Part shown: positions 48,095-57,988 of the stretch, piece by piece | Numbering within the stretch: position 1 is the stretch's first letter | Layout: the number at the start of each line of letters is the position of its first letter | From: Pseudomonas koreensis | GTDB taxonomy: Bacteria > Pseudomonadota > Gammaproteobacteria > Pseudomonadales > Pseudomonadaceae | Assembly: GCF_025447595.1 (NCBI RefSeq) | Contig: NZ_JAOEJU010000025.1 | Location: forward strand, 1 to 64,000 | DNA length: 64,000 nucleotides | Direction of reading: 5' to 3' | Program-made: the position numbers and the translations under genes | The notes under the pieces: generated by a model | The model's database searches: none | What the model was told of the DNA's origin: nothing | The model's input: only the letters and a program-made list of their open reading frames with translations

Positions 48095-50848
48095 TCAGGC
48101 GCTGATCTTCGCCTGGGCCGCCAGACGATTGATCGCCCGTTCCAGCTCGTCCAGCGCGGTCGAGGCCTTGGGGTCCTGCTGCTTGAGCAGGGTTTCGCTG
48201 CGCTGGCAGGCTGCGCGCAATTGCGGCACGCCGCAGTAACGGGTGGCGCCATGCAGACGGTGCACCCGCTCCAGCAGACTGTTCTGATCCTGATGGTCGC
48301 GGGCGGTGCGGATGGCTTCGCGGTCGGCCTCGAGCGAAGCCAGCAGCATCGCCAGCATGTCTGCCGCCAGATCCGCCTTGCCGGCGGCCAGGCGCAAACC
48401 CTCTTCGTGATCGAGTATCGGCAGTTCCTGATTGCCCAGCAGGCTTTCACCACCACGGTCCGGCGCCTGATTGCGCAGCGCAAGGCCGGTCCACTTCAGC
48501 ACGACCTGCGCCAGTTGCCGCTCGCTGATCGGTTTGGTCAGGTAGTCGTCCATGCCGCTTTGCAGCAGTGCGCGTTTTTCGTTGGCCATGGCGTGAGCGG
48601 TGAGGGCGACGATGGGCAGCGGCGTGCAGTGCCGTTCGCTTTCCCACTGGCGAATCGTTTCGGTACTTTGGCGTCCGTCCATGCCGGGCATCTGCACGTC
48701 CATCAGCACCAGATCGAAGGTTTCGTTCTGCACCGCCTTGACCGCGGCATAACCGCTTTCCACGGCCAGGACCTTGGCGCCCATGTCTTCGAGCAGCGTC
48801 TGCACCAGCAACAGGTTGGCCGGGTTGTCGTCGACGCACAGCACTTTCGGCGCGCGGCTGGACAACGGTTCGCCCGGTTCGCTGCGCGACTGGCGCGGGT
48901 TGACCATGTCCGACAATGCCCGCCGCAGTTTGCGGGTGCAGGCCGGTTTTGACTGGAGCTGGCTGTGGGGGTTGGGTACGGACAGATGAAACAGCGTCAG
49001 CTCAGTGGTGGGGCACAACACCAGTACCCGGCAGCCGAGGTGTTCAAGATCCCAGATGTGCTGGTTCAGGCGCTCAGGTGGCATGTCGTTGCTGGTGATG
49101 CCGAGTACCGCAAGATCGATCGCCTGGTCGGTCTGATGGGCTCCGGTAACACCGTTTGTCAGGCTTTCCAGAGTGTTGAACGGGGTGACTTCCAGGCCGC
49201 AGTCTTCCAGTTGATGCTGCAGGGCCTGACGTGCCAGTTCATGATTCTCCAACACCGCCACCCGACGTCCGAGCAACGGCGCGGCGGGCAAATCTTCGGC
49301 GTCGTCGCGGGTCTTGGGCAGACTCAGGCTGATCCAGAATTCGGAGCCTTCACCCGGCGTGCTGTCGACGCCGATCTCGCCGCCCATCTGTTCGATCAGC
49401 CGTTTGGAAATCACCAGCCCGAGCCCGGTGCCGCCAGGTTGGCGCGACAGCGAGTTATCGGCCTGACTGAAGGCCTGGAACAACGCACGCACATCCTGGT
49501 TCGACAAGCCGATGCCGGTGTCTTGAATGCTGATGCGCAGTTGCACGCTGTCTTCGTGCTCTTCCTCAAGCATTGCACGTGCGACGATCGTGCCCTCACG
49601 GGTGAACTTGATCGCATTGCTCACCAGGTTGGTCAGGATCTGCTTGAGCCGCAACGGATCGCCGACCAGCGACAGCGGCGTGTCGCGGTACACCAGACTT
49701 ACCAGTTCCAGCTGCTTGGCGTGGGCTGCCGGGGCGAGGATGGTGAGCGTGTCCTGCAACAGATCGCGCAAATTGAACGGGATGTGATCGAGCACCAGTT
49801 TGCCGGCCTCGATTTTCGAAAAGTCGAGGATCTCGTTGATGATCCCCAGCAGGCTGTCGGCGGATTTTTCGATGGTGCCCAGATAATCGAGCTGACGCGG
49901 GGTCAGCTCACTTTTCTGCAACAGATGGGTGAACCCGAGGATGCCGTTGAGCGGCGTGCGGATTTCATGGCTCATGTTGGCGAGGAACTCGGACTTGATC
50001 CGGCTCGCTTCCAGGGCCTCCTTGCGGGCCAGGTCCAGCTCGATGTTCTGGATCTCGATGGTTTCCAGGTTCTGGCGCACGTCTTCGGTGGCTTGATCGA
50101 CGCTGTGTTGCAATTCTTCACGGGCGTTTTGAAGCGTGCCGGCCATACGGTTGATGCCGGACGCCAGTTCATCCAGTTCCTGACTGCCCAGCGGCGGCAG
50201 GCGGGTTTCCAGGTGACCGTCCTTGAGCTGCGCGACGGCCTGTTTGATCTGGCTCAGCGGACGGTTGATCGTGCGACCCATGCGCAACGCCAGCAGCGCG
50301 GCACCGGCCAGACCCGCCGCGATCAGCAGCAGGCTGGCGAACAGGCTTCGGTAACCGCGCAGCAGCATACCGTTGTGCGACAGCTCCAGCTCGACCCAGC
50401 CGAGCAGGCGGTCTGACTCTTGCGGGATCAGCTCACCGGCGAGGTTGCGGTGTTTGCCGAAGACCGGCAGCAGATAACGGGTCGCGTCGTTGCCGCTGCG
50501 CCGCAGCAATTGCGTGCTGTCACCGCTGGGGGCCTGATTGAGCATGGTCGGACCGGCATGAGCCAGTGGCGAGCGGTCGGGCGCGAGAAAGGTCACCGCG
50601 CGCACATCCGGTTGTTCAAGAGACTGGGTGGCGATGCGCTCCAGCAGTTCGCTGTCGCCGTGCCCCATGGCCGGTGCCACCAGCGGAGCCAGTTGCTCGG
50701 CGATCATTTCGCCGCGCTGCATCAATTGGGCTTGCAGGTCGGCCTGCTGTGTCCAGGTGAAATAACCACCCAGCACCAGTGCCATCAGGCTGGTCGGCAA
50801 CAGGGTCAGCAAAAACACGCGACCTTTGATTCCCAGTTTCTTGAGCAC
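48095..50848 (-). CDS. gacS: GacS hybrid sensor kinase
   Basis: 917 residues, starting at GTG 50848 after GGAG; length equals that of Pseudomonas GacS. TM1 11-31, periplasmic domain to about 165, TM2 about 168-188, HAMP, H box MSHEIRTPLNG with H294, the ATPase with NLVSNAIKFT and GGTGLGLVISK, receiver acceptor D717 (LMDVQMPGMDG), Hpt His H863 (RVHRLHGATRY). It phosphorylates GacA and drives rsmX/Y/Z, controlling secondary metabolites, biofilm and virulence. All phosphorelay residues are present. Confidence 0.97.
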   Translation of the reverse strand: MLKKLGIKGRVFLLTLLPTSLMALVLGGYFTWTQQADLQAQLMQRGEMIAEQLAPLVAPAMGHGDSELLERIATQSLEQPDVRAVTFLAPDRSPLAHAGPTMLNQAPSGDSTQLLRRSGNDATRYLLPVFGKHRNLAGELIPQESDRLLGWVELELSHNGMLLRGYRSLFASLLLIAAGLAGAALLALRMGRTINRPLSQIKQAVAQLKDGHLETRLPPLGSQELDELASGINRMAGTLQNAREELQHSVDQATEDVRQNLETIEIQNIELDLARKEALEASRIKSEFLANMSHEIRTPLNGILGFTHLLQKSELTPRQLDYLGTIEKSADSLLGIINEILDFSKIEAGKLVLDHIPFNLRDLLQDTLTILAPAAHAKQLELVSLVYRDTPLSLVGDPLRLKQILTNLVSNAIKFTREGTIVARAMLEEEHEDSVQLRISIQDTGIGLSNQDVRALFQAFSQADNSLSRQPGGTGLGLVISKRLIEQMGGEIGVDSTPGEGSEFWISLSLPKTRDDAEDLPAAPLLGRRVAVLENHELARQALQHQLEDCGLEVTPFNTLESLTNGVTGAHQTDQAIDLAVLGITSNDMPPERLNQHIWDLEHLGCRVLVLCPTTELTLFHLSVPNPHSQLQSKPACTRKLRRALSDMVNPRQSRSEPGEPLSSRAPKVLCVDDNPANLLLVQTLLEDMGAKVLAVESGYAAVKAVQNETFDLVLMDVQMPGMDGRQSTETIRQWESERHCTPLPIVALTAHAMANEKRALLQSGMDDYLTKPISERQLAQVVLKWTGLALRNQAPDRGGESLLGNQELPILDHEEGLRLAAGKADLAADMLAMLLASLEADREAIRTARDHQDQNSLLERVHRLHGATRYCGVPQLRAACQRSETLLKQQDPKASTALDELERAINRLAAQAKISA

Positions 50849-51064
50849 ACCTATCTCCTGCATCCCGCTGATCGTTGACTCACACGTGCGTCCGGCACGC
50901 GGTATCGGCGCAGTGTAGCGATTTGCTGGCGGGCAATCTTGGGAAAAATGATGTCGTCGTTGTTCACTCGCAGGCCGGTCATCTGTCCGACAGGTCAAGC
51001 TTGGGTTGCCGGGCGCCGGGCAATCTTGAATAATCGCCCAACTGAGAATTATTTGCAGATAGTC

Positions 51065-51787
51065 ATGACTCCTGTCTCTATTGGCCAACCCCGCATTCTT
51101 TCCATCGAAGACGATCCCGTCCTCGGTGCCTATGTCCATGAACAACTGGGCCGCAGCGGCTTCCAGGTCACCTGGTGCCAGAACGGCAGCGAAGGCCTGA
51201 GCATCGCCCGGCGCCAGTCGTTCGATGTGGTGTTGATGGACATTCTGTTGCCGGGGCTCGATGGTCTGAACGTCCTGACCCAACTGCGTGAGAGCCATTC
51301 CACGCCAGTGTTGCTGATGTCAGCCCTCGGTGCGGAGGCCGACCGTATCAGCGGATTCCGCCTCGGCGCTGACGACTATCTGCCCAAACCCTTCAGCATG
51401 GCCGAGCTGCATGTGCGGATCGAAGCGATCCTGCGCCGGGTCGCCCTCGACCGTCGCCCGGCTGCCATCGCTCCGGTGGTGCCGGTCGGCGGGCTGCGTT
51501 TCGATGACGAGCAGTGCGACGTGTTTTACCTCGATCAGCCCGCCGGCCTGACCCGCAGCGAATACCGCCTGCTGGAAACCCTCAACCGCAACGACGAGGA
51601 AGTGCTGAGCAAGGCCTTCCTTTATCAGCATGTCCTGCAACGCGGTTATGCGGCCCACGACCGCAGCCTCGACATGCACATCAGCCAGATCCGCCGCAAA
51701 CTCAAGTCGGTCGGCTACACCGAGCGGGAAGTGCGCACGGTGTGGGGCAAGGGTTACGTCCTGAGTGCCGTCGATGAAGGTGTCTGA
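51065..51787 (+). CDS. pirR: OmpR-family response regulator (PirR-like)
   Basis: 240 residues. Receiver with acceptor D59 (VLMDILLPG), LMSALG and YLPKPF; winged helix with LTRSEYRLLETLNRNDEEVLSK and LDMHISQIRRKL. ATG at 51065. The neighbours match P. aeruginosa PA0929-PA0930 between gacS and cysM, so it is the PirR equivalent. PirRS regulates a ferric-enterobactin receptor there; here no receptor gene follows. Kinase start overlaps the stop. Confidence 0.85.
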   Translation: MTPVSIGQPRILSIEDDPVLGAYVHEQLGRSGFQVTWCQNGSEGLSIARRQSFDVVLMDILLPGLDGLNVLTQLRESHSTPVLLMSALGAEADRISGFRLGADDYLPKPFSMAELHVRIEAILRRVALDRRPAAIAPVVPVGGLRFDDEQCDVFYLDQPAGLTRSEYRLLETLNRNDEEVLSKAFLYQHVLQRGYAAHDRSLDMHISQIRRKLKSVGYTEREVRTVWGKGYVLSAVDEGV

Positions 51788-53198
51788 CCTGCCGGGGCGG
51801 CACTCGCTGTTCTGGAAACTCGCCTGTCTGCTGGTGGCGTTCTGTCTGCTGATGATCTGGCTGAGCTGGTCCTGGGGCCGGTACATGGAGGAGCGCAACC
51901 AGTTCCTCTCCGATGAGGCCCGTGGCACGTTGACCCGTTACGCTGCCGAGGCCGAGCGGGCGTGGCGCGAGGGTGAGCGCGCGGGTGTCGACAGCTGGTT
52001 GCAGAGCATGGAATTGCGCGAGGCCGGCTGGGTGGGTGTGATCGGCGGCAACCTGCAATCGCTGAGCAGCGATCCGTTGAACGATCAGGAAATCCAGCAC
52101 CTGACTTTCCTGCGAGGTCTCGACTGGCCGATTCACAAGAAAGGTCGACCATGGCTGCGCGTGCCGTTCCCCACAGACCCGGCTGCCGGCATTCTGGTGA
52201 TCGAGTTGCCCGAGAGATTTTTGCCGGGGAAATATCGTGTGTTCTGGCGGGTCATCACCAACGGTGTGATTCCTGGTCTGTTCACGTTGTTGCTGTGCGT
52301 TGGGTTGTACCGTTTGTTGGTTGTCCCGCTGAACAACCTGCGTGAACAGGCCAACGCCTGGCGCGCCGATCAATTGAATGTACGGCTGTCGAGCGGCATC
52401 ACCCAGCGCCCGGATGAGCTCGGCGAACTGGCCCGGGCCTTCGACTCGATGTCCGAACGCCTGCAATCCACCGTGGCCCTGCAACAGCAACTGCTGCGCG
52501 ACCTGTCCCACGAACTGCGCACGCCCCTGAGCCGGTTGCGGGTCGCCAGCGAAAGCGAGCAGCAGCTGCAACCGTTGCGCGAGCGCATCGGTCGCGAAGT
52601 CGACGTGATGCAACGGCTGGTGGAAGACACCCTGCAACTGGCCTGGCTCGATACCGAGCGCGGACCGTTGCCGGACGAAGCGATCCAGATTCAGGCGCTG
52701 TGGGAAATGCTCACCGAAAACGCCTGCTACGAAAGTTGCTGTCCGGTGGGGCAGTTGGAGTGCGGAGTGGAAGCTTCCTGCTGGGTACGCGGCAATCTCA
52801 ACACCCTGGCCCAGGCGCTGGAGAACATTCTGCGCAACGCCATTCGTCATTCGCCACCGGGCGGCATCGTGCGGCTCGACGGTCGACGGGATGGCGATTA
52901 CTGGCACCTGTGGCTGGAGGACGAGGGCGGCGGCGTGGCGGAAGCGGATCTTGAGCGGATCTTCTCGCCCTTCATCCGCCTCGACGGCTCGCGGCCGGGA
53001 GACGGTGGGTTTGGTCTGGGGCTGAGCATCGCGAGGAACGCGGTGCAACGTCAGGGCGGAACCCTGTGGGCGGAAAACGGCCCGTCGGGATTGCGCTTGA
53101 ATCTGCGGTTGGTGGCGGATGACAGTGCTGTCGCTCCCGACGCGATCGCTGGCAAGCCAGCTCCCACCGTGGACGTGAGTCGCCCGCAGATTGTTTGA
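51774..53198 (+). CDS. pirS: Sensor histidine kinase (PirS-like) with REP-encoded C-terminal tail
   Basis: 474 residues. TM1 at about 14-34, a short periplasmic domain of about 130 residues, TM2 about 155-175, HAMP, H box RDLSHELRTPLSRLRV, N box NILRNAIRHS, G boxes DEGGGVAE and GFGLGLSIAR. Two ATGs, 51765 and 51774, both overlap pirR; neither has a strong Shine-Dalgarno. The last ~25 residues (DAIAGKPAPTVD...) after the ATPase fold are encoded by a REP palindrome, 53142-53169. The ferric-enterobactin receptor gene pirA is missing downstream. Confidence 0.85.
   Translation: MKVSDLPGRHSLFWKLACLLVAFCLLMIWLSWSWGRYMEERNQFLSDEARGTLTRYAAEAERAWREGERAGVDSWLQSMELREAGWVGVIGGNLQSLSSDPLNDQEIQHLTFLRGLDWPIHKKGRPWLRVPFPTDPAAGILVIELPERFLPGKYRVFWRVITNGVIPGLFTLLLCVGLYRLLVVPLNNLREQANAWRADQLNVRLSSGITQRPDELGELARAFDSMSERLQSTVALQQQLLRDLSHELRTPLSRLRVASESEQQLQPLRERIGREVDVMQRLVEDTLQLAWLDTERGPLPDEAIQIQALWEMLTENACYESCCPVGQLECGVEASCWVRGNLNTLAQALENILRNAIRHSPPGGIVRLDGRRDGDYWHLWLEDEGGGVAEADLERIFSPFIRLDGSRPGDGGFGLGLSIARNAVQRQGGTLWAENGPSGLRLNLRLVADDSAVAPDAIAGKPAPTVDVSRPQIV
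53142..53169. repeat. Single REP palindrome inside the 3' end of the pirS-like gene
   Basis: GCGATCGCTGGCAAGCCAGCTCCCACCG, with core GCTGGC...GCCAGC, lies in frame within the coding sequence, 29 bases before its stop. Confidence 0.82.
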
Positions 53199-53210
53199 GC
53201 TGCACAAGAA

Positions 53211-53231
53211 AGTGTCAGCGCCGCTGACACT
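53211..53231. promoter_or_regulatory. Perfect palindrome in the pirS-cysM gap
   Basis: Nine-base arms AGTGTCAGC/GCTGACACT separated by GCC. It may be an operator for cysM or the first half of a tandem terminator. Confidence 0.45.
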
Positions 53232-53236
53232 ATTTT

Positions 53237-53263
53237 AAAAGTCGCACCACTGGCGCGACTTTT
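53237..53263 (+). terminator. Terminator after pirRS
   Basis: Stem AAAAGTCGC/GCGACTTTT, loop about nine bases, then T-rich stretch. Confidence 0.75.
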
Positions 53264-53368
53264 ATTGCTTATTCCAAGAAACCATAAGCACCACACTTTG
53301 CGTGATATGGCCTGCGCAGGTTTGCCGGTATGATAGGCGCCCCCGCTGTCCGGATTGCGAAAAACGCC

Positions 53369-54271
53369 ATGACCTTGCAGTACCCAACCATCGCCGATTG
53401 CGTCGGCAACACGCCGCTGGTGCGTTTGCAGCGCCTGCCCGGTGTCACCAGCAACACCCTTTTGCTCAAGCTCGAAGGGAACAACCCGGCGGGTTCGGTC
53501 AAGGATCGTCCGGCGCTGTCGATGATCACCCGTGCCGAGTTGCGCGGGCAGATCCACGAAGGCGATACGCTGATCGAAGCGACCTCGGGCAACACCGGGA
53601 TCGCCCTGGCGATGGCCGCCGCGATCAAGGGTTACAAGATGATCCTGATCATGCCGGACAACTCCAGTGCCGAACGTAAAGCGGCGATGACCGCTTATGG
53701 CGCGCAGCTGATTCTGGTAAGCCAGGAAGAGGGCATGGAAGGCGCTCGCGATCTCGCTCAGCGGATGGAAGCCGAAGGCCGTGGCAAGGTGCTGGATCAG
53801 TTCGCCAACGGCGACAATCCTGAAGCGCACTACACCACCACCGGCCCGGAAATCTGGCGTCAGACCCAGGGCTCCATCACCCATTTCGTCAGCTCCATGG
53901 GCACCACCGGCACCATCATGGGCGTGTCGCGCTACCTCAAGGAGCAGAACGACAACGTGCAGATCGTCGGCCTGCAACCGATGGAAGGCTCGGCCATTCC
54001 CGGCATTCGCCGCTGGCCGCAGGAATACCTGCCGAAGATCTATCAGGCCGAGCGCGTCGACCGCATCGTCGACATGGCGCAAAGCGAAGCCGAAGACGTC
54101 ACTCGTCGTCTGGCCCGCGAAGAAGGCATTTTCTGTGGCGTGTCCTCGGGCGGTGCGGTGGCTGCGATGCTGCGCCTGTCCAAAGAAGTTGAAAACGCGG
54201 TGATCGTCGCGATCATCTGCGACCGTGGCGACCGTTACCTGTCGACCGGCATTTTCGACGCGCCCAACTGA
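53369..54271 (+). CDS. cysM: CysM, cysteine synthase B
   Basis: 300 residues, a PLP enzyme. K45 in NPAGSVKDRPA is the PLP lysine; TSGNTGIALAMAAAIKGYK and SSMGTTGTIMGVSRYLKEQN bind substrate and phosphate. CysM makes cysteine from O-acetylserine with sulfide or thiosulfate. Starts at ATG 53369; a frame open from 53330 has no family match. Its stop overlaps the rlmD start (TGATG). Confidence 0.93.
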   Translation: MTLQYPTIADCVGNTPLVRLQRLPGVTSNTLLLKLEGNNPAGSVKDRPALSMITRAELRGQIHEGDTLIEATSGNTGIALAMAAAIKGYKMILIMPDNSSAERKAAMTAYGAQLILVSQEEGMEGARDLAQRMEAEGRGKVLDQFANGDNPEAHYTTTGPEIWRQTQGSITHFVSSMGTTGTIMGVSRYLKEQNDNVQIVGLQPMEGSAIPGIRRWPQEYLPKIYQAERVDRIVDMAQSEAEDVTRRLAREEGIFCGVSSGGAVAAMLRLSKEVENAVIVAIICDRGDRYLSTGIFDAPN

Positions 54272-55656
54272 TGGCCAAGCACGAGAGAGGCCTGCGCTTC
54301 CAGCCCACCGGCGGCAGCAAGGCCCCGCAAATCCCGACCGGCAAAAAGCAGCGCTTGAGTATCGAGCGCCTGGCCAATGACGGTCGCGGCATCGCGTTTT
54401 TTGAAGGCAAGACCTGGTTCGTCCTCGGCGCCCTCGCCGGTGAAGAGGTCGAAGCGCGGGTGCTCGGCACCCACGGCAAAGTGGTCGAGGCGCGCACCGA
54501 GCGCGTGTTCAGCGCCAGTGAATTGCGTCGTCCCGCACCCTGCCAGCACGCCGGCCGTTGCGGCGGTTGCAGCGTCCAGCATCTGCCCCACAACGAACAG
54601 CTTGCCCTGAAACAGCGCATGCTCGCCGAGCAGTTGTCGCGGGTCGCCGGTGCCGAACCCGAGGAATGGGCGGCGCCGTTGACCGGCCCCGAATTCGGCT
54701 ACCGTCGCCGCGCCCGGATCGCCGTGCGCTGGGACAGCAAGGCCAAAAAACTCGAAGTCGGCTTCCGGGCCGCCGGCAGCCAGGACATCGTTGCGATCAG
54801 CGAATGCCCGGTGCTGGTACAGCCCTTGCAGCCGATCATGACCCGCTTGCCGGAGATGCTTCGTCGCTTGAGCAAACCTCAGGCGCTGGGGCATGTCGAG
54901 TTGTTCAGTGGCTCGTCACTCGCCGTTCTGCTGCGTCACATGGCGCCGCTGTCCGAGGCCGACCTGACGATCCTCAAGGATTTCTGCGCGTTTCATGAAG
55001 CGCAACTCTGGCTGCATGGCGAAGGCGAACCGCAGCCGGTAGATGATGCACAGTCGCTTGGTTACCGCCTGGAACAATGGGATCTGCAGCTGGCCTATCG
55101 GCCGGGGGACTTCATTCAGGTCAATGCCGGGGTCAACGAGGCCATGGTCGCGCAAGCGCTGGACTGGTTGAAACCGACGAGCGATGAACGCGTACTCGAC
55201 CTGTTTTGCGGTCTGGGCAACTTCGCTTTGCCGTTGGCGAAAGCCGCGCGTGAAGTGGTGGCGGTCGAAGGCGTGCAGACCATGGTCGATCGCGCGGCGG
55301 CGAACGCCGCTAGCAACAATTTGCATAACACAAAGTTTTTTCAGGCCGATTTATCCCAGCCTTTGACCGATGCCCAGTGGATCGGAAACGGCTTTTCTGC
55401 GGTACTCTTGGACCCACCGCGCGACGGTGCTTTCGAGGTGGTGCGCAAGCTGGCGACCCTGGGCGCCGAACGGTTGGTGTACGTGTCGTGCAACCCTGCA
55501 ACTCTGGCGCGCGATACGGTCGAATTGATCAAGCAGGGCTACCGGTTAAAACGTGCCGGGATTCTCGATATGTTTCCTCAGACGGCGCATGTCGAGGCCA
55601 TGGCGTTATTTGAAGCGAGCCAGGATGGCTCGTCTGATCCGACTGGTCGTCCGTAG
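54271..55656 (+). CDS. rlmD: RlmD, 23S rRNA m5U1939 methyltransferase
   Basis: 461 residues: TRAM domain about 25-80, iron-sulfur cysteines C91, C97, C100 and C179, SAM fold with LDLFCGLGNFALPLAK, and the catalytic cysteine C407 in YVSCNPATLARD. It methylates U1939. Overlaps cysM by one base and precedes relA by 88 bases, the classical cysM-rlmD-relA-mazG cluster. Confidence 0.95.
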   Translation: MAKHERGLRFQPTGGSKAPQIPTGKKQRLSIERLANDGRGIAFFEGKTWFVLGALAGEEVEARVLGTHGKVVEARTERVFSASELRRPAPCQHAGRCGGCSVQHLPHNEQLALKQRMLAEQLSRVAGAEPEEWAAPLTGPEFGYRRRARIAVRWDSKAKKLEVGFRAAGSQDIVAISECPVLVQPLQPIMTRLPEMLRRLSKPQALGHVELFSGSSLAVLLRHMAPLSEADLTILKDFCAFHEAQLWLHGEGEPQPVDDAQSLGYRLEQWDLQLAYRPGDFIQVNAGVNEAMVAQALDWLKPTSDERVLDLFCGLGNFALPLAKAAREVVAVEGVQTMVDRAAANAASNNLHNTKFFQADLSQPLTDAQWIGNGFSAVLLDPPRDGAFEVVRKLATLGAERLVYVSCNPATLARDTVELIKQGYRLKRAGILDMFPQTAHVEAMALFEASQDGSSDPTGRP

Positions 55657-55744
55657 CGCTCGCATTGGCCCCGCGAGCGCGAACGGGCATTGAAGGTCAG
55701 TGATTTGACGCATTGAATCTGCGTCGTAGGGAAGGTAAAGCAAG

Positions 55745-57988
55745 ATGGTACAGGTGAGAGCACACCAGCCGATCAACACTGACGGCAGTATCAATCTCGA
55801 GGCTTGGCTCGATCATGCGGTCAGTGTCGATCTAGCACTGGATCGCGAAGCCTTGAAAGAGGCCTGCGAGTACGCTCGCCAGGCCGAGCAACAGTCCAAT
55901 GCGGCGAAGAATCTCTGGTCCGAAGGCAGCGGCAGTTTCAGCACGGGCCTCGAGATCGCCGAGATCCTCGCCGACCTCAAGCTCGATCAGGATTCGCTGG
56001 TGGCGGCGGTTCTCTATCGCGGCGTGCGCGAAGGCCAGATCGAACTTGCAGCGGTCAGCCAGCGCTTCGGCCCGGTGGTCGCCAAACTGATCGACGGCGT
56101 GCTGCGCATGGCGGCGATCAGTGCCAGCCTCAGCCCTCGCCAGTCGATGGTCCTCGGCACCCAGGGTCAGGTGGAAAACCTGCGCAAGATGCTGGTGGCG
56201 ATGGTCGACGACGTGCGTGTCGCGCTGATCAAGCTCGCCGAACGCACCTGCGCGATCCGCGCGGTGAAAACCGCCGACGACGAAAAACGTAACCGGGTCG
56301 CCCGGGAAGTGTTCGACATCTATGCGCCGCTCGCGCATCGACTCGGCATCGGTCATATCAAATGGGAACTGGAAGACTTGTCCTTCCGTTACCTGGAACC
56401 CGATCAATACAAACAGATCGCCAAGCTGCTGCACGAACGGCGGCTCGATCGCGAGCGTTTCATCGCCGACGTGATGACCCAGCTCAAGGACGAATTGCAG
56501 GCCACCGGCGTCGAAGCCGACATCAGCGGCCGGGCCAAACACATCTATTCGATCTGGCGCAAAATGCAGCGCAAGGGTCTGGAGTTCAGCCAGATCTACG
56601 ACGTGCGTGCGGTGCGCGTGCTGGTGCCGGAAATGCGCGACTGCTACACCGCGCTCGGCATCGTCCACACCCTGTGGCGGCACATCCCGAAAGAGTTCGA
56701 CGACTACATCGCCAACCCGAAAGAGAACGGCTACCGCTCGCTGCACACGGCGGTGATCGGTCCGGAAGGCAAGGTGCTGGAAGTCCAGATCCGGACCCAT
56801 TCGATGCACGAAGAGGCCGAGCTCGGCGTCTGCGCGCACTGGCGCTACAAGGGCACCGACGTCAAGTCCGGCTCGAACCACTACGAAGAGAAAATTTCCT
56901 GGCTGCGTCAGGTCCTTGAGTGGCACGAAGAGTTGGGCGACATCGGTGGTCTGGCCGAACAGCTGCGGGTCGATATCGAGCCGGACCGGGTCTACATCTT
57001 CACCCCGGACGGTCACGCCATCGACTTGCCGAAAGGCGCGACGCCGCTGGACTTCGCCTACCGCGTGCACACCGAAATCGGTCACAACTGCCGTGGTGCG
57101 AAGATCAACGGGCGCATCGTTCCGCTCAACTACAGCCTGCAGACCGGTGAACAGGTCGAGATCATCACCAGCAAGCACGGCACGCCGAGCCGTGACTGGC
57201 TGAACCCGAACCTGGGCTACGTCACCACGTCCCGGGCGCGGGCGAAGATCGTGCACTGGTTCAAGTTGCAGGCGCGCGACCAGAACGTCGCGGCGGGCAA
57301 GACCCTGCTCGAACGCGAACTCAATCGCCTTGGCCTGCCGGCGGTGGATTTCGACAAGCTGGCCGACAAGGCCAACATGAAAACCGCCGAAGACATGTTC
57401 GCCGCCCTCGGGGCCGGCGACCTGCGACTGGCGCAACTGGTGAATCTGGCGCAACAACTGGTCGAGCCGGAACGCGGCAACGAACAGCTGGAACTGATTC
57501 CGCGCAAGGCAACCGGCTACAAGCCGGGCAAGCGCGGCGACATTCAGATCCAGGGTGTCGGCAACCTGATGACCCAGATGGCCGGCTGCTGCCAGCCGTT
57601 GCCGGGCGATGCGATCGTCGGTTACATCACTCAGGGCCGTGGCGTGAGCATTCACCGTCAGGACTGCGCTTCGGTGCTGCAACTGGCCGGGCGCGAGCCG
57701 GAGCGGATCATCCAGGTCAGCTGGGGCCCGGTGCCGGTGCTCACCTATCCGGTGGACATCGTCATCCGCGCCTACGACCGTTCCGGTCTGCTGCGAGACG
57801 TTTCGCAGGTGCTGCTCAACGAGCGGATCAACGTGCTGGCGGTCAACACCCGCTCGAACAAGGAGGACAACACCGCGCTGATGTCCCTGACCATCGAGAT
57901 CCCGGGTCTGGACGCGCTGGGGCGGTTGCTGGGGCGGATTTCCCAGTTGCCGAACATCATCGAAACGCGGCGTAACCGGACTCCATGA
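55745..57988 (+). CDS. relA: RelA, (p)ppGpp synthetase
   Basis: 747 residues: degenerate hydrolase domain lacking the HD pair (VAAVLYRGVREGQIE), synthetase domain with SGRAKHIYSIWRKMQRK and ENGYRSLHTAV, TGS domain (VYIFTPDGHAIDLPKGATPLDFAYRVHTEIGH), zinc-finger CCQPLPGD, and ACT/RRM domain. Makes (p)ppGpp in response to uncharged tRNA on ribosomes. AAGG lies about ten bases before ATG 55745. Overlaps mazG by four bases. Confidence 0.95.
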   Translation: MVQVRAHQPINTDGSINLEAWLDHAVSVDLALDREALKEACEYARQAEQQSNAAKNLWSEGSGSFSTGLEIAEILADLKLDQDSLVAAVLYRGVREGQIELAAVSQRFGPVVAKLIDGVLRMAAISASLSPRQSMVLGTQGQVENLRKMLVAMVDDVRVALIKLAERTCAIRAVKTADDEKRNRVAREVFDIYAPLAHRLGIGHIKWELEDLSFRYLEPDQYKQIAKLLHERRLDRERFIADVMTQLKDELQATGVEADISGRAKHIYSIWRKMQRKGLEFSQIYDVRAVRVLVPEMRDCYTALGIVHTLWRHIPKEFDDYIANPKENGYRSLHTAVIGPEGKVLEVQIRTHSMHEEAELGVCAHWRYKGTDVKSGSNHYEEKISWLRQVLEWHEELGDIGGLAEQLRVDIEPDRVYIFTPDGHAIDLPKGATPLDFAYRVHTEIGHNCRGAKINGRIVPLNYSLQTGEQVEIITSKHGTPSRDWLNPNLGYVTTSRARAKIVHWFKLQARDQNVAAGKTLLERELNRLGLPAVDFDKLADKANMKTAEDMFAALGAGDLRLAQLVNLAQQLVEPERGNEQLELIPRKATGYKPGKRGDIQIQGVGNLMTQMAGCCQPLPGDAIVGYITQGRGVSIHRQDCASVLQLAGREPERIIQVSWGPVPVLTYPVDIVIRAYDRSGLLRDVSQVLLNERINVLAVNTRSNKEDNTALMSLTIEIPGLDALGRLLGRISQLPNIIETRRNRTP

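Noticed and set aside
55832..57682. 616-codon frame antisense to relA
   Set aside because: Shadow of codon bias in relA; implausible composition.
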